The notes under the pieces are model-generated. The model did no database searches. It saw only the letters and a program-made list of their open reading frames with translations, and was not told the origin of the DNA. Positions 10,677 through 23,029 of a stretch of DNA of 64,000 bases are shown here, piece after piece (within the stretch, counting starts at the first letter, position 1; every line of letters starts with the position of its first letter). Source of the DNA: Trichoderma breve (lineage: Eukaryota; Ascomycota; Sordariomycetes; Hypocreales; Hypocreaceae); NCBI RefSeq assembly GCF_028502605.1, contig NC_079234.1:5642001-5706000 (forward strand), read 5' to 3'. The translations under genes and the position numbers were made by a program.

Positions 10677-11515
10677 GAGAGAATGGCGGAGGTTTGGGAG
10701 TTGGAGGTTGGAGGTTTTGAAGGGTTCTGGTGCTGGATAGGTAGCTAGGAAGTAAATGTGCTGTGGTGATGGATGATGACGATGGTGGCTGATCACTGAT
10801 ACCAGCCCTGTATTTATAAGGGAGCGACAAGTGTCTGCAGCTCTCTCACTCAGGCCTGAATGAAACAACAGTACAAGACAAAAAGAATAAAATAAATAAA
10901 ATGAATAAAAACAAGTCTACTCTAATCTGCAAATAGTTGTCAAAAACTCCAATGAAGTAGAAAGTCAAGAGAGCTAACATGGAAAAGAAACAAAAAAAAA
11001 TACCCAATTCCCCAAAATCCGCCCCTTGGCGTCATGGCATTTCCCGCTGGGCACCGAGTTTGGTGGGCTTGGACGCGCGCCTGATTGGACGCGCCCCCAC
11101 GACTGTCCAAACGCCGTCTCGATTCGACGAACCGATTGTCTTGGATCGATCAGGTGCCGATGGGATTCAATCTTACTGCAACGCTGGGGCCCTGCTTATA
11201 TTACTTGTAGCACATTTGCCGCCAGAAACCCCCTGTTGAATGGGTTTGATATGGATTTTCTTTTTATTTGTTTTATTCCCGAGCTTCACAATAAGTCATT
11301 CATTCGCTGCTATATTTATATCAAATCCATCCATCCATGCTACAACTGCTAGTGCTGCACCAGAGACATAACACATGCTTCATCTTGATGCCCATCCAAG
11401 TCGTCACAGCACCTCTCCCAAACTCGTCACTCTCTTCAAATCATGCATCAGGACGAAATTACTCTAGTTGAATAAACTAAACCACAACTAGGCCCCCATC
11501 TCCAGCGATGATTCC
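10677..11515. other. Yvc1-type promoter and downstream flank of phosphotransferase
   Basis: About 840 bp. The half nearest 10677 should hold the channel promoter, and the half near 11515 the 3' UTR of the phosphotransferase. There are A-rich tracts near 10875-10915 and 10985-11000. I see no gene. Confidence 0.45.
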
Positions 11516-12769
11516 TCACAACTTCGAATCCCTCGCCTTCGCATCCCTCGCCTGCTGCGCCAACTCCCACGCAAACTCCGCCAACGGTCCCCTCGTCCCG
11601 ATATACATCTTCGCCTTCGCACTGCTCGCCTGCCTCGCCGCGTACCGCGCCGCGATGCCCTGGCACACGCCCGCCAGCTTGAAGATATTGAACGCCGCGC
11701 CCCAGCTGAGCTCCGGCCTCGGGTCGTAGCCCGACACCTCGGTGTACCACTGCAGGATCTCGTCCGGCTGCGGCAGGCCGGGCGTGGCTCCGGGGAGGAA
11801 CTTTTCGCTGTCGCTGTAGGCGGAGGCGCCGGGCGAGCGAGCGAGGTAGAACTGCGTGATGAAGTTGCAGACGTCGGAGAGGGGGTGGCCTATCGTAGAC
11901 ATTTCCCAGCTGTTGACATCACCCATTCTGTTAGCCCTTGTAAACATAAAACAAAGATATTGTAACTCACTCTAGGATACCAATCACCCGATTTTCCGTC
12001 TTGTGAAAGACCAAATTGTCAATCTTAAAATCCCCATGCACCAGCGTCGCCCTGTCCTTGGGCTGCAGCCTCTCGTCCTTGAAGAAGCCCACCAGCTCGT
12101 CAAAGTGCGGCAGCTGTCCCACGGGCTCCTTGGTCTCGATATCAACCGCCTTGCTCTGGCTGATGCAAATCGTCGCCCACGTCTGCGTCTGCCTGCTATA
12201 AAACCCGCTCGCCTTGCCAAACTTGTCCAGCCCGACTTGAGTCACGTCCACGGCGTGCAGCCGCGCCAGCGTCTGGATCGCCTCCTTCCACAGCGCCGTC
12301 CGGTCCGCGGGGCTGACTCCCGGCATCAGGAAGTCCTCAAAGATGCGCCCGTCGAGGAACTCCATGATGTAAAACGGCGTGCCAATCACCGAGTCGTCCT
12401 CGCACAGGCAAAACGTCTTGGGCACCGCCACGTCGGTCGTCTCGAGCGCGTGCAGCGCCCGGTATTCGCGCTCCACCTTGTGCGCCGTCTTGGACAGCAG
12501 CTTCCCCGGTGGCTTCTTGCGCAGAACATATTTCTTGCCGGTTGCGTCGGTGATCTGGTATGTTGGGTTGGATTGTCCGAAGCCGAACTATAGCGAGAGA
12601 GGCGGCTGGTTAGCTACATTGTGCTTCTCGAATTCTGCTGGGCTCGCGAATGAGAATAATGCCAACGAACCTGCTTCAGATCAATCGGCGTCTTGATTAC
12701 CGGCACATTCTCCTCAAGGTACTTTGCAAACGCCTTTTCGTCAATGGGTTGCCGCACTGCGCCCGCCAT
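11516..12769 (-). CDS. APH-fold phosphotransferase, ACAD10/11-like
   Basis: Exons 12671-12769, 11971-12587 and 11516-11909 give 369 residues. The order is that of an aminoglycoside-phosphotransferase/choline-kinase fold: a glycine-rich start (FGFGQSNPTY), the ATP lysine in KYVLRKKPPGKLL, a hinge with PFYIMEFLDGRIFED, the Brenner catalytic loop HGDFKIDNLVF (about residues 217-227) and the metal-binding DWE formed across the last splice (239-241). This arrangement matches the N-terminal kinase domain of ACAD10/ACAD11 and stand-alone fungal homologues. In ACAD10/11 that domain phosphorylates 4-hydroxyacyl-CoAs. The substrate here is unknown, and there is no acyl-CoA dehydrogenase domain attached. 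The intron-1 donor is GTTCGT. Confidence 0.9.
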
Positions 12770-14494
12770 CGTCGATGGTCTATCGTTCTAATGTCTAATC
12801 GCGTGTGCTCTCCAGGTCACGTCTAGTGACCAGATTGTCGTAAAAACAGAAGACGCAGCTCCAGAAACGTGGAATATTGCGGCAGTCGGTCTAAATGGAT
12901 TGGTATTCCCAGCTCCAGATCAAAAGACACACCAGGACGAAGAGCGGAGAAGAGGGCAGCTTTTCATCTTGTCCTCGGATCGCAGAAGATGAGGTAAAGA
13001 CGGGCCAGCGTCAGACATACCGAGGCTCGGCGGTTGGCAGCTACCCAGTACCGACCCCGGATTTTCAGCCACCCCGATAAGTCTCCTCCCCCCCTCTTCT
13101 TTTTTCCCTTGCCCGGATCTCTGCCAGGGCATTTGGTTTTATTCCTCCCCATTGGACAGCATGTAAGTTGTTGATTCCTACTAACTTGGTGAGTGATGCT
13201 CGCCCAATCAGGTAAAAAAACAATAATTAAAGGCAAATTACCTATTAGTACCACTATGACAACTCCAAACTGTTGCTCCCTCTTGTACCTGTATGTCGGA
13301 CAAAGACACGGAGTACAAGCAGGTGCCAATGCATCTCGACAAGTTGAGCAATTAAAGCACGTCAATTCCTCAATTCCGATCGATCCGATTTGAGCTACTT
13401 ATACCAACTCAACTTATACATAGTATAGTCTACGTTCTAATACTCACATAGCATGTATTTATCGTGGCACTTGTACTTGGATAATATTGTTGCATATCAA
13501 ATGATATCTTCAATTTGAAAGCTAGGAAAGCCCAGAGCATATCCGGTGACGGACGACACCTTCACCTCTATATCCACACAAACTACATAATCTTTCTTTC
13601 CCCCCTTCTCCAAGTGTCCAGACACTTACTTCTCCGTTGTTGTTCAAACAATGCTAATGTCTATCTGTGTCCTGCACACAGCCTAGTCCTGTTTTTTAAT
13701 TGGTTCTTTGTTTCCCAGTCCCATTCTCTTTTTTTATGCTTTGTCGGGTGTTTTATACCAGCTGATGCAAAAAAAGAAAAGAAATATAGAAAAAAAAGGC
13801 AAAGAATAAAGGGTGAATCGAGAAATAAAAGAAGAAGAAGAAGAAGAAGAAGAAGAAAAGCAAAAAGTCAAAGAAGAAGATAAATGCCATATTGCCTTGA
13901 TGCATCTCCATGGTAGCCAGACCAAATTCCTCCAAAGGTTCAACTCTTTCGAACATTCCGTGAGTAGAGAAAGTCAATAAACATAAGAAAAAAAAAGTGT
14001 GTGGCAAGAAGAAAACAATAAGGGGTATCCATCGTGTCGAGTCATCCATGCATTCTGCCCGCCCAACCAGTTCCCCCCCCTTCCAGCCGTCCGAAGTCTC
14101 ATATCCGACCATGACGAGCCTTAGCTTATCGCTAGACCAAGACAAATCCATCTTCAACATTATCAGTCTTCAAGTTGACGAATAATGGAGCGGAATAGTC
14201 CACTTAGACAGCGGGATATGCTGAGCCTCTCGAATCGGAGAATGTTCTGAGATCACACACCATTTGTCGGCCGTTATAATAAAAGAAAACATCAAAGAAA
14301 ACTCCCCGTCCCATTCGATGCCTCAACTGAGAATGATAGCAAAGACGCATCTGTCCTCAAAATCCCTGTCATCGTGTCCTCATTATAGTAAAGAGAGTAA
14401 GAAAACGAGAATGCCCATTTGCACCTTCCGAGGTGCTTTGAGCATACTCGATAGAAAAAGAGTGAAGGAGAAGCAGAAAAGACGAAATCAGATA
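12770..14494. other. 1.7-kb intergenic region, mostly HapB 3' flank
   Basis: The stretch carries the phosphotransferase promoter (near 12770-13100) and the downstream flank of hapB. It contains a GAA-type microsatellite at about 13831-13856 and AT-rich DNA at 13200-13500. Reading frames here are dominated by simple repeats (Lys/Arg or Phe/Ser runs). I see no gene. Confidence 0.5.
13831..13856. repeat. (GAA)n microsatellite
   Basis: A run of about eight to nine GAA/AGA units in the spacer between the phosphotransferase and hapB, embedded in a longer purine-rich tract. Confidence 0.9.
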
Positions 14495-15433
14495 TTAGCT
14501 GTCGTCTTCTGGGTTCCCTTCGGCGCTCTCGGCTTGCGTTTTGGGCTTCTTGCTCGAAGTTGAGGGTCCAGATTCCGACTTGCGCTTGCCGCTCGAGGTT
14601 TCAGACGACTTTGAGGGTGAGACATCTTCAGGGCCCTTGCCGCTGGGATCTAGTTCTCCCTTGGATTCCATAGCCGCCACCTCCTCGGCCGTCAAAAAGC
14701 GACCGCCGGGTCCACGAGGTCGGCGCATCGCATGGTTATGTCTAGACTCGTGCAGATATGGCTTTCGTCCTTTGGACGTCAGCCTCAATTGCTCTTCGAG
14801 GCGCTGGCGGGCGACGCGTCGCTTGAGGATTCGGTGGAATTGCTTCGCATTGACGTATAGGGGCGATTCTTCGACAGCCCCCGCAGGCATCTCGGGAGAT
14901 TGTGGGTGCTGCATGGCAGGGGCCGGAGGCATGGGCGGGGGCCGGGGTCCGCCGTGGTTCATCATGCCCGGGGCGCTCGGTACGCCGGGGCTGGTGACTT
15001 GGCTCATGCGGCGGCCGGGGATTTGAGAAATGCTGTTCATACGAGGAGACGGCCGGCCATCCTTCTTAGCATTGGGCATTCGCGGGGACGTATGAGGCAT
15101 GCTCGGATCTGGGTGCATGTAAGGGTAGCTGGACCCCGAGGCGGCGGCCGTGGCGGCCATTGCGGCAGCCTGGATTCCAGGCATGCCGTAGGGAACCGGC
15201 TGCATGCTGGGTTGAGGCACGCCATACTGTGGTTGATACATGCCGTGAGCTGGGGCCTGACCGGGCTGGTGTTGTTGTTGCTGCTGCTGTTGCGATGCGA
15301 TGGGGGATGATTGCACTGCGTGCTGAGTGATGCCGTGGCTGGTGGGCGAGGTGATACTTGCGCCGACGGCAGAGTTCGCGTAACCTGCGTGAGAATTGTG
15401 TTGCTGTTGTGGATATTGCGCGTATTCCATCAT
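14495..15433 (-). CDS. hapB: CCAAT-binding factor subunit HapB / NF-YA
   Basis: An intronless ORF of 312 residues. The NF-YA core (about 189-248) has the subunit-association helix ESPLYVNAKQFHRILKRR and the DNA-binding segment KPYLHESRHNHAMRRPRG followed by GPGGRF, which contacts CCAAT. The N-terminus is Gln/Pro/Met-rich with a seven-glutamine run (48-54), typical of activation regions. The C-terminus is Ser/Lys-rich with KRKSE and KKPKT patches that could act in nuclear import. In moulds HapB joins HapC and HapE in the CCAAT-binding complex, and HapX adds iron control. A CCAAT lies on the plus strand at 15613-15617, about 180 bp upstream of the ATG. The upstream side of the gene opens onto a 14-kb gene-free interval. 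Confidence 0.96.
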   Translation of the reverse strand: MMEYAQYPQQQHNSHAGYANSAVGASITSPTSHGITQHAVQSSPIASQQQQQQQHQPGQAPAHGMYQPQYGVPQPSMQPVPYGMPGIQAAAMAATAAASGSSYPYMHPDPSMPHTSPRMPNAKKDGRPSPRMNSISQIPGRRMSQVTSPGVPSAPGMMNHGGPRPPPMPPAPAMQHPQSPEMPAGAVEESPLYVNAKQFHRILKRRVARQRLEEQLRLTSKGRKPYLHESRHNHAMRRPRGPGGRFLTAEEVAAMESKGELDPSGKGPEDVSPSKSSETSSGKRKSESGPSTSSKKPKTQAESAEGNPEDDS

Positions 15434-18400
15434 CCTCCAAGAAGGACAAGGACCAAAGCTGGTGTCGCGAAGATGTCGCGAGCCAAATTGTGGGGTGGCG
15501 CTATCGCGGTTCGCCCTATCACAAGTCCGAAACTTGAAGCTAGGAGATCCGGGACGAATAATATCAACAGCGCAACGCTAGACGACTGCTTACAACGAGG
15601 ACCGCGAAAAGCCCAATGACGAACAACCGAAGACGAAGAACTAAGAAATAAAAATAAAGAATCGTGCTAGGACAGTAGTTCGTTTTGCTTTTCCTTTCGT
15701 TTTTTTCTTCTTAATTCTGTTTTGAAACAGGTTTAAAATGCGCGCCGGTCGCTTGGGTATAGGTTGGGCACGTCTGGCTGGGAAGCTGGCGATTCGATGC
15801 TTGGGTAATCGCAAGAGAAGCGTGCAATGTTCAGGCACCCAAGTCTACCAGACATGCGTTGGTGAGCTGGCAGGTTGGTGGGATGGTGCCAAGTACGTGG
15901 CTCATAAAGCCGCAAGGCGTCTGCAGGCAAAGATGTAGCCGCGGGGCAGAGTGGAGGGTGGCTGAGTTGCCGGGCGAGAACAGAGCCACGTGAAGAAGAG
16001 AGAGGTCTTGTTATTGTTGCCTCCCAAGTCGTTGCGACAAGGTACTGTACGGTACGAAAGATGGAGAGCGAGTCGCCTTTTCCACTTCCCCAGAACTTCT
16101 CAATCGAGGATTAACAAAGATCTATCCAACCACAGGCGTTAGCTCAGTTGTATATAGGCGAGACGCTGCGAATGGTGAGACGGCCAGAGGTATCCAGGCA
16201 AGGATGGGACAGGGGTGCGAGCCACCAGCACCAGGGAGCCACACTTGTGATGCGTTGGCATAGTTGTAGCTCATGCATGACGGAATATGCAGCCAGATCC
16301 ACCCAGGCCAACGGAGCCCACAACAAAGCCCCCAACTTGTTGCCGACACGTCGGCACACAAGTTTGGCAGAGACAAATGAGAGCCCAAGCCGGCGCCGTC
16401 GAGGGGAAGCCAACGAGGCCGCGCCGATCCAGATAAGCGCCATGAGATTCGCATCTCCTAATGCGATGCAGTGTGCAAGCTCGAGGACGGCATGAGAAAG
16501 GGCTTTCAAGGCCTCAAGAGCCAAGGGATTTAGATTGTCTCATCCGACTGGCAAAGCGGAGAGTTGGGCATGGAAACTAAGACACGCCATGAGGTGGGGG
16601 ATCAGGCTGGTGGTGGGTGTTGGCCGTGTCCGGTCAAAGAAAACGACCTTTTGGCCGAGGTTGGCAATCATGTGTGGGAGGGAGGGACGGGATGATAGAG
16701 GCGAGTGAGGCAATCGGGCAGGTAAAATTCGAGCTTCTGGCGCACCAAAATGGACATGTTGCGGAGCTCGATTCAAACAGGTGATGACAGGGCAGATTTT
16801 GGGGGCAGAGAGAAGAAGAGAGGCAAGGAAAGGGTTGGCCGAACGTACTCAGCCCAGCAAGGGTGAAAGTGATGTAACAGCTGTCAGGGTGAAAACAAAA
16901 AAGAGGCTGTGAGAATCTGGGCTGTGAGACTCAGTAGACTGGGCTGGGCTGAGCTGGGCTGAGCAAGTAGGAAGAGTCGGTGTAAATAGGTGAGTGAGCG
17001 GCAATGCCTTGTATGTGCCTTGACTGGATGACGTGCAAATACACGAACAAACAAAAATACGAACAATACTGGGAACAAAGGAGGGTAGATGCTCATGAAA
17101 GCAATGCAACAAAGACGGGGGGGTTATACAAAAGACAGGGCAAGGCAAGGTAAAAGCAAAAGTAAAGTAAGAAGCAAAGCGACGTCAACCCCAACAGGGC
17201 GAGTCGTATGGCCGAAAAGAGAAGACAAGGGCTTTGCAGAGATGAATCAAGTAGGTAAAAGAAGAGCCGGGGTGCTGGGGATTGGCAATAACGGCATCAA
17301 GGGAATAAAAAAGAAACGAAAGAAACGAAAGAAATACTACGTACCTCTTATACGCAGCCACAAGTAGAGCGCGTACAGACAAGGTATGAGGTACCTGGCG
17401 GTGATTTGCGTTGGGCCTATTCCCAGCTTTTGGGAAATGGACAGAGGCGTGCAGAGCTCTGATTGAAGGCTCGGATAATTGAGAAATGGGCACTGCAGAT
17501 GCGCGCTGTCACCTGATGGCGTGTTGCGCCAATGGAGAGAGCGAGGTTGAGGCTGGCGACGATGATAGGCCTTTGGGGTTTGGAGCTTGCGATATCGATG
17601 ATGAAGAGCTACGCCAGTGCAGGAAGCTGATTTGCTGGCGGGCAGGCTGAATTTTTAGGTGAGCCCTGGGTGCCTGTGCACGCCTTGTTTCGGGCTGATT
17701 CTGGCAAAGCAGCAGCTGTCGAGTCAATGGAATGGCTGACGTCGCAGCGAACCTGCAAAGAGAGTGGGGGAGAGGCGGAAGCTATTGATGGCCTTTGATG
17801 CGATGCTCTTCTGCTTCGGGCGTTGTGGCACTGCGCCGAGATTGAGGGGCTCCGAAAATCCGAGGGCAGCGGAGTCGAGAGTAAAAAAAAGAACAAGAGC
17901 AAAAAATAGAACGATTCAGCGCAATGCAATGCAAATACGAGAAGAAATGCAGGGCTTGGGTTGGTGAAAAAACAAAATAGGCCGTGTAAGGCAATGTGCT
18001 CTGGCCGGGCAAAAATAGCTGAACTGACAGAACAGCTACTCGTACAGCTTCAGACAGCTACGGCGCTTTCAGGGCGCTGACGTCGCAGTCGCAGCAACAA
18101 GCGCGCAAGGGCAGGGCACAGCACAGGCTGAAAGCTGTGTGCGCTTCTCGTCAGAACAGAACTGAACTGAAAGCCCGGAAACGGCGTGGCTCAAGGTTTG
18201 CGCTCACTGGCGCGCGGCTTGGACAAGCGGATCGGGACGAGATAGTCGAGTCGCTGTGAATGGCCAGCGAGGCAGAGGCAAGTGTTTCGTTTGTTCCCTT
18301 GCGGACGAATCTGATTGCACGCGTGAGCGCGGGAAGGGCCCTTTTTTTGCCCTTTGGTCGGGCTTGCTTTTGCGCTGCTCGTTCGTTGGACAGGGCAGGG

Positions 18401-21400
18401 CGGCAGGGCGCGCGAAGGCAGATTGATTGGTTGAGGGAAGATGGCAAGGCTCGCGAAAGAGGACGAGGGAAAATGCGAAGATATGATTTGAGGGGCGGGG
18501 GGCCAGGTAGTCTTTTAACACTTGTGACTGGCTGATTCAGCCCTAGGGTGGGGCCTGGCTGGTGGCTGGCTTTTGGCGCCTGCTCTGTGATTGGCTTGCG
18601 CGCCATGAGACGACGCACGGGCCACTGTGGCGCTCTTTTTTTTTCATCATTTTTTCCCTCTGGCCTGTTGTTTGATGCCTGCTAGCGCCGCGAGATGCTT
18701 TTTTTGCCTGGTTGCTGTCCGCTTCGGCACGGAGCCGCTCGTACTGGGAACCTGAGCCCGACCGTCATGACCTTGCCACTGCCGAACCATGCTGGGGGTC
18801 TGATTGTATCATTGATCGTGCCGTTGGTAGAGTGTACGAGCACTCGAACCGCGATACGTAACCGAAACCTTGTACCCGAAGACATTGAACATTGATGGAC
18901 CGTCAAAGCGTGCTCTGTGCCGTTAGCAGATACGAAGCAGTACCAGTACTTGCGGTCCATGTCCGTCCATGCCTGGTTGAGAAGACGCACGTGTTTTCAC
19001 TGGATGCTCCCTACAGTACACTACAGGGCACTGGTAGCACTGCGAATCTTTAGCAGGTCTCATGCTGTTGCAGCGGTCATCTGCAGCCAGGCGTCATGTT
19101 GCCTCCCCTGCCCATGCAAGTCGAAAGCATTGATAAAGTCTATTAAAGGAAATGGAATCCTTGTGTGCGTCTTGCCCAAGGTACCCTGTCTCGGGAGCCT
19201 TAGTGGTCCAAAGTTGTCTGCCGTTGGTACCCAATAGCAGAGTGTGTTTGGCAGCATTTCCCAAGTCTACACCAGGAGATATACATACTCGTACGGAGCA
19301 ATGACAGGACTCGCACATGCACGGACAAGCCTCCCACAGCCTGTCTCGACTCCTTGTGTTTCGAGTATTCGTATGTACCTCGTCTTCATCAGAGCGGTAG
19401 CCTATTCTCGTAATCTTTCCGTCGTTCCGCTCTGCCGCTGTATTGCCACCCGTCTTACAGGACGTACTCGCGCCTCACGACACGTCTGATAACACACGTC
19501 AAGATGAGACGCGGCGTCTGGAAACAACACCAAAAGGTCCCCATCTCCACGCGAGTTGCTAGCATCCTACGGATATACGAACAGCTACCCCTACAAGCTG
19601 CCCATGCTCACCATCGCTCGTAGCAGCACCCTCTCTCATCTCCCCCGCCTTCGGAAAGATCGTCTTCCCTTCTCTTATGCGGCTGGTTTGGGTGCTCCGT
19701 GTGAGCTGTCAATCCTCCCACCCCGGACTTCCAGCCCTGCTAGGGACATGAATCAGGCCCCCATGCCAGGTCGCCCATCAGGTAAAGGATGGCTCGGACA
19801 TTACCTACGTCTTTGTGGCATGTCTTTGTTTGCAAAAGCGCTCCATGGAGATGAAAGTGATTGAAACCGGTGAGCGTCTGTCTTATCAGAGGGGGCCAAT
19901 GCAAGTACTCTATACTTGCAGCTCCCTACTGCGTGCCGTGCATTGTGCCAAACCACTACGTATTGGATACTCTTGGGGAAAATAAGCGGTGACAAACAAG
20001 GGGGCAACGCAAGCGGGCGCAAGACGCATCTCGTAAGTGCGGCTGAAGAAGGAGAAAAAAGACAACCTGGAAAGCCAATATAAGCCAGACAGCCGCGAAC
20101 CGCGAGTGCGATGAGGCTCCAGGCACTCCAGGCACGAGAACTGTTGAGCAATAGTCCTAGGGTACCTTTGCCTGTGATTATATCCATGCAGATCACTGGG
20201 ATGCGAAGAAAGGGTCTTTTGTTTACAGCTTCAACCAGCTACAGCTACGAGGACAATACGATACATGTCCAAGCAACAAGAATGTGGCGTGCATTGTGTT
20301 TTTGGCCATGACTCTTTTTGAGGCTTATAGCAAAAGTCAATTCGTCCATGAGCTTCCAATTGTACAGGTACACAGAGCAGAGCAGGGCAACGCAGAAGCA
20401 ACTCAACGCATGTCAGCGCCGCGCGGCACGTGATGGGACGAGATTGATTGACCGGCCTTGGACCTTTGGGTGTGACGAAAACGCGCCTGAAAAAAAAAGA
20501 AAAAACAAGTTTTGCCCTTCCCAGCAATTCTCGCCCAAAAGTCGGTGTGCCCAATGAAGCACTGCACTGCACTGCACTGCACTCAAAACGCTGCCAGGCT
20601 CTTCCTTGGCGAGCTGTTGGAGGGCCAGTTCGGCGACATGTGCAGCCTCGTTTTCTTTGCAGCTCCTTGGTGATGATGTCGCATTCTAGGCGGCTTCTTG
20701 TCCATTGCAGCCAATTTCCAGTTCGATGTGACAAGAGCCCACAAGGGTTCGACCAACCAATCTCGGAGTCACATCTTGGGCAGGGTCTAAACTAAAACCT
20801 AGGCCTCCTTGTCACACAAAGCCGTTGGGTCGAGGAAGCCCAATTTTATCTTTTCGTCCCATTTCTATTTTTTCTCTCTCTTGTGCTTTAAACGACAGAG
20901 GGCGCAGAGCCAATCGTTCGCCCGGCCGCAGTCTTACGTACCTATTTTCCTCTCTCTTCCCTTTTTTTCTTTTTATCGAATCAGTGGGGGCGGCCCGTGT
21001 GACTGTGACGAGGCAGGCAGCAAATCATGAGGCCCATCGTACGGTACAGCCCAGCTGAGTGGCTAAAATTCGAGGGCGGCATTTTTGGTCCGCTTGCGTG
21101 AGTGGACACTGGGGGCTGTAGGATTTCGGCCTATGGCCCTGTTTGGGCCCTCGGTCCCGGAGATAGCCAGGGCCAATTGTTTTTGTTTCCTGTTTGCCCT
21201 GGGCTGTTGTTTTTTGCCATTGCCTTTGCCTTGTTCTTGTTTGTTTATACGGGGCAATTGAACTCTTTTTGGAGCGGAGCATCTGCTGCCGAAGAACCAC
21301 GAACTGAGCCCGGAGTAATACCCGACTTACCTAGTACTTCATGTGAAGCATCTCGTACTGTAAACTTGAGTGACAGCCCTGACCAGCATCAGAGAACCAC

Positions 21401-22753
21401 CTCTATCACGCCTAACATGGAAATCTATTGCGAACCATGCATTGTACTGTACATGCGTGCTGTAGGGAGAGATTAGTCGATTACCAACACCTGTGGTCAT
21501 TTCGCATCCCCCGAAGGGCTGGACCTGGACGCATTGCATCACCTGACATGGGGTGGTGCATCAGTTGAACATTCATCTTCAGCTTTTTGTCCGTCTGCCT
21601 GGCCAGCTGGTATGACCCTCGCATGGTGGCGCATCCAGGCTACGTAAACATGCAGATTCGAAGGGCGACGGATGCTGCACGAGGTAACAGAGCACCGGGT
21701 ACAGGCAATATCGGCACAGAGTTGCGATGCCCATGTTCTTATTCCAGGGTAGGCTCGGTGACGAAACCGCACATCAATGTTGATCACTACATCACCAACA
21801 AACTATAAAGAAACGTAGGAGAGACTAAGAGGCTTCAGGCATGGGGAGTAGTAAAATGTAACACGTACGAGTAATTCCATCGATTTTAGATTAAAAGTGA
21901 CAGCGTCATGGTATACGTATACTGGGGGTTTGTAGATGTACGAAGGAAGTAAACAAAACAAACCATCCAAAGCCTCTCACACTTTATATGTGCACCTCAC
22001 TCATCACCACAAACCCTTCACACCACACAAGAGCCTCATCTCCACCATCCCCGTACGCTGATCGCTCACGTATTCCGATTGGCGCTCGTCACCCTGATCC
22101 CGCGCGCCTTGCAATCGTCTCAATGGCTGTAGCAACATGGCGGTGCTCCGTAATACTACCACCATTCTTCTTCCCGCGTTCAAGGGTCCCCGACTGCCAT
22201 GTGTGACTTATGCGCGTTGGCTGCCTCTAAATCAGCCCTTTTCACATTTTTCTTCGAGCTTAATTGATTGATCATGTAATCAGCATTTGACTTATTCAGC
22301 CTCAATTTGCTCTGACAGGGAATCAGAAGCGGCAAATCACTCATGATCCCTGTGACATCCGTAGCCTTCAATGGAGGCAGAACTTTATAGACATGTGGAA
22401 TGTGTGTTGCTATGAAGAACCAGAGAAAGAAAATGGACAGAAACCATCAAATTCTGGATGAGCCACCTTCACGATCACTCCTCCAATCTCTTTATCTATG
22501 GTTCCCAGGTTTCACATTCGATCGAACGGGCACCAAAGTTGGGGGCAAGAGGTATATCTCGACCATCTGCCGAGATGTTGAAGAGTCTAGAGCCTAGCTG
22601 GCAATCACCGGTGCTTGTAAATTATAAATAATTAATAAACCCTGGAGAGAAATTATGAGATGTACGGACAGTAGAAGAGAAACTTACTAGAACAAGGTCC
22701 AGACAAAACAAGGCCATGGTTCAAAATGCACAATCTTGGCCGACTGTACATTT
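15434..22753. other. gene desert, hapB-proximal part
   Basis: Over 7 kb between hapB and the secreted-protein relic holds no coding sequence I can support. The frames are short, overlap on both strands, and show no domain-like runs. Contents noted: hapB promoter (15434 onward), an ACTGC pentanucleotide repeat (20559-20583), TACTCGTA-type motifs at 18037, 19286 and 21866, and TGTACTGTAC at 21443. The part after about 21.8 kb becomes AT-richer. It may hold long leaders, UTR introns or non-coding RNAs, which sequence alone cannot show. Confidence 0.5.
20559..20583. repeat. (ACTGC)n pentanucleotide repeat
   Basis: Five units including partial ends, in the desert upstream of hapB. Confidence 0.9.
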
Positions 22754-23029
22754 TCATACCTTGAGCTTTGTCAATCTTTTGTCTTCTGAGTCTGGGTAAA
22801 TGAAACACGACACATACACTCCTTCGCCGATCGTTTGGCATCCATATTGATTCCCATCATATTCGTAGACGGCTCCTTGGTAGTTGGGCAAATTGTATAG
22901 CCATACCTAGAACCTTATTAGCTGCAAAGGTTACAGCGTAAGAGTTGTAGAGCGGGGACTTGCGTTTGTGTCAGACATGATTGACCTAGCCATCGTTACG
23001 AAGCAAGCAATCAGCTTTGAGAAATGCAT
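22754..23029 (-). pseudogene. relic of a small secreted beta/gamma-crystallin-like protein
   Basis: A 92-codon frame from ATG (23027-23029) to TGA (22754-22756) is broken by TAA at 22931-22933 and TAG at 22907-22909. The start MHFSKLIACFVTMARSIM looks like a signal peptide. After the second stop, in the same frame, comes VWLYNLPNYQGAVYEYDGN and then CQTIGEGVYVSCFIYPD. YNLPNYQG fits the Greek-key consensus (aromatic, four residues, aromatic, any, Gly), and the following YVS supplies the usual Ser. Both stops can be read as CpA-to-TpA changes of Gln codons, as repeat-induced point mutation would make. An intron covering both stops would need a very weak donor and would either leave the good frame or shorten the signal peptide too much, so I prefer pseudogene. 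The family assignment is tentative. Confidence 0.55.

Noticed and set aside
16135..16220. tRNA-like A box (GTTAGCTCAGTTG)
   Set aside because: No B box (GTTCRANNC) or pairing acceptor arm follows within 90 nt, so it does not fold as a tRNA.
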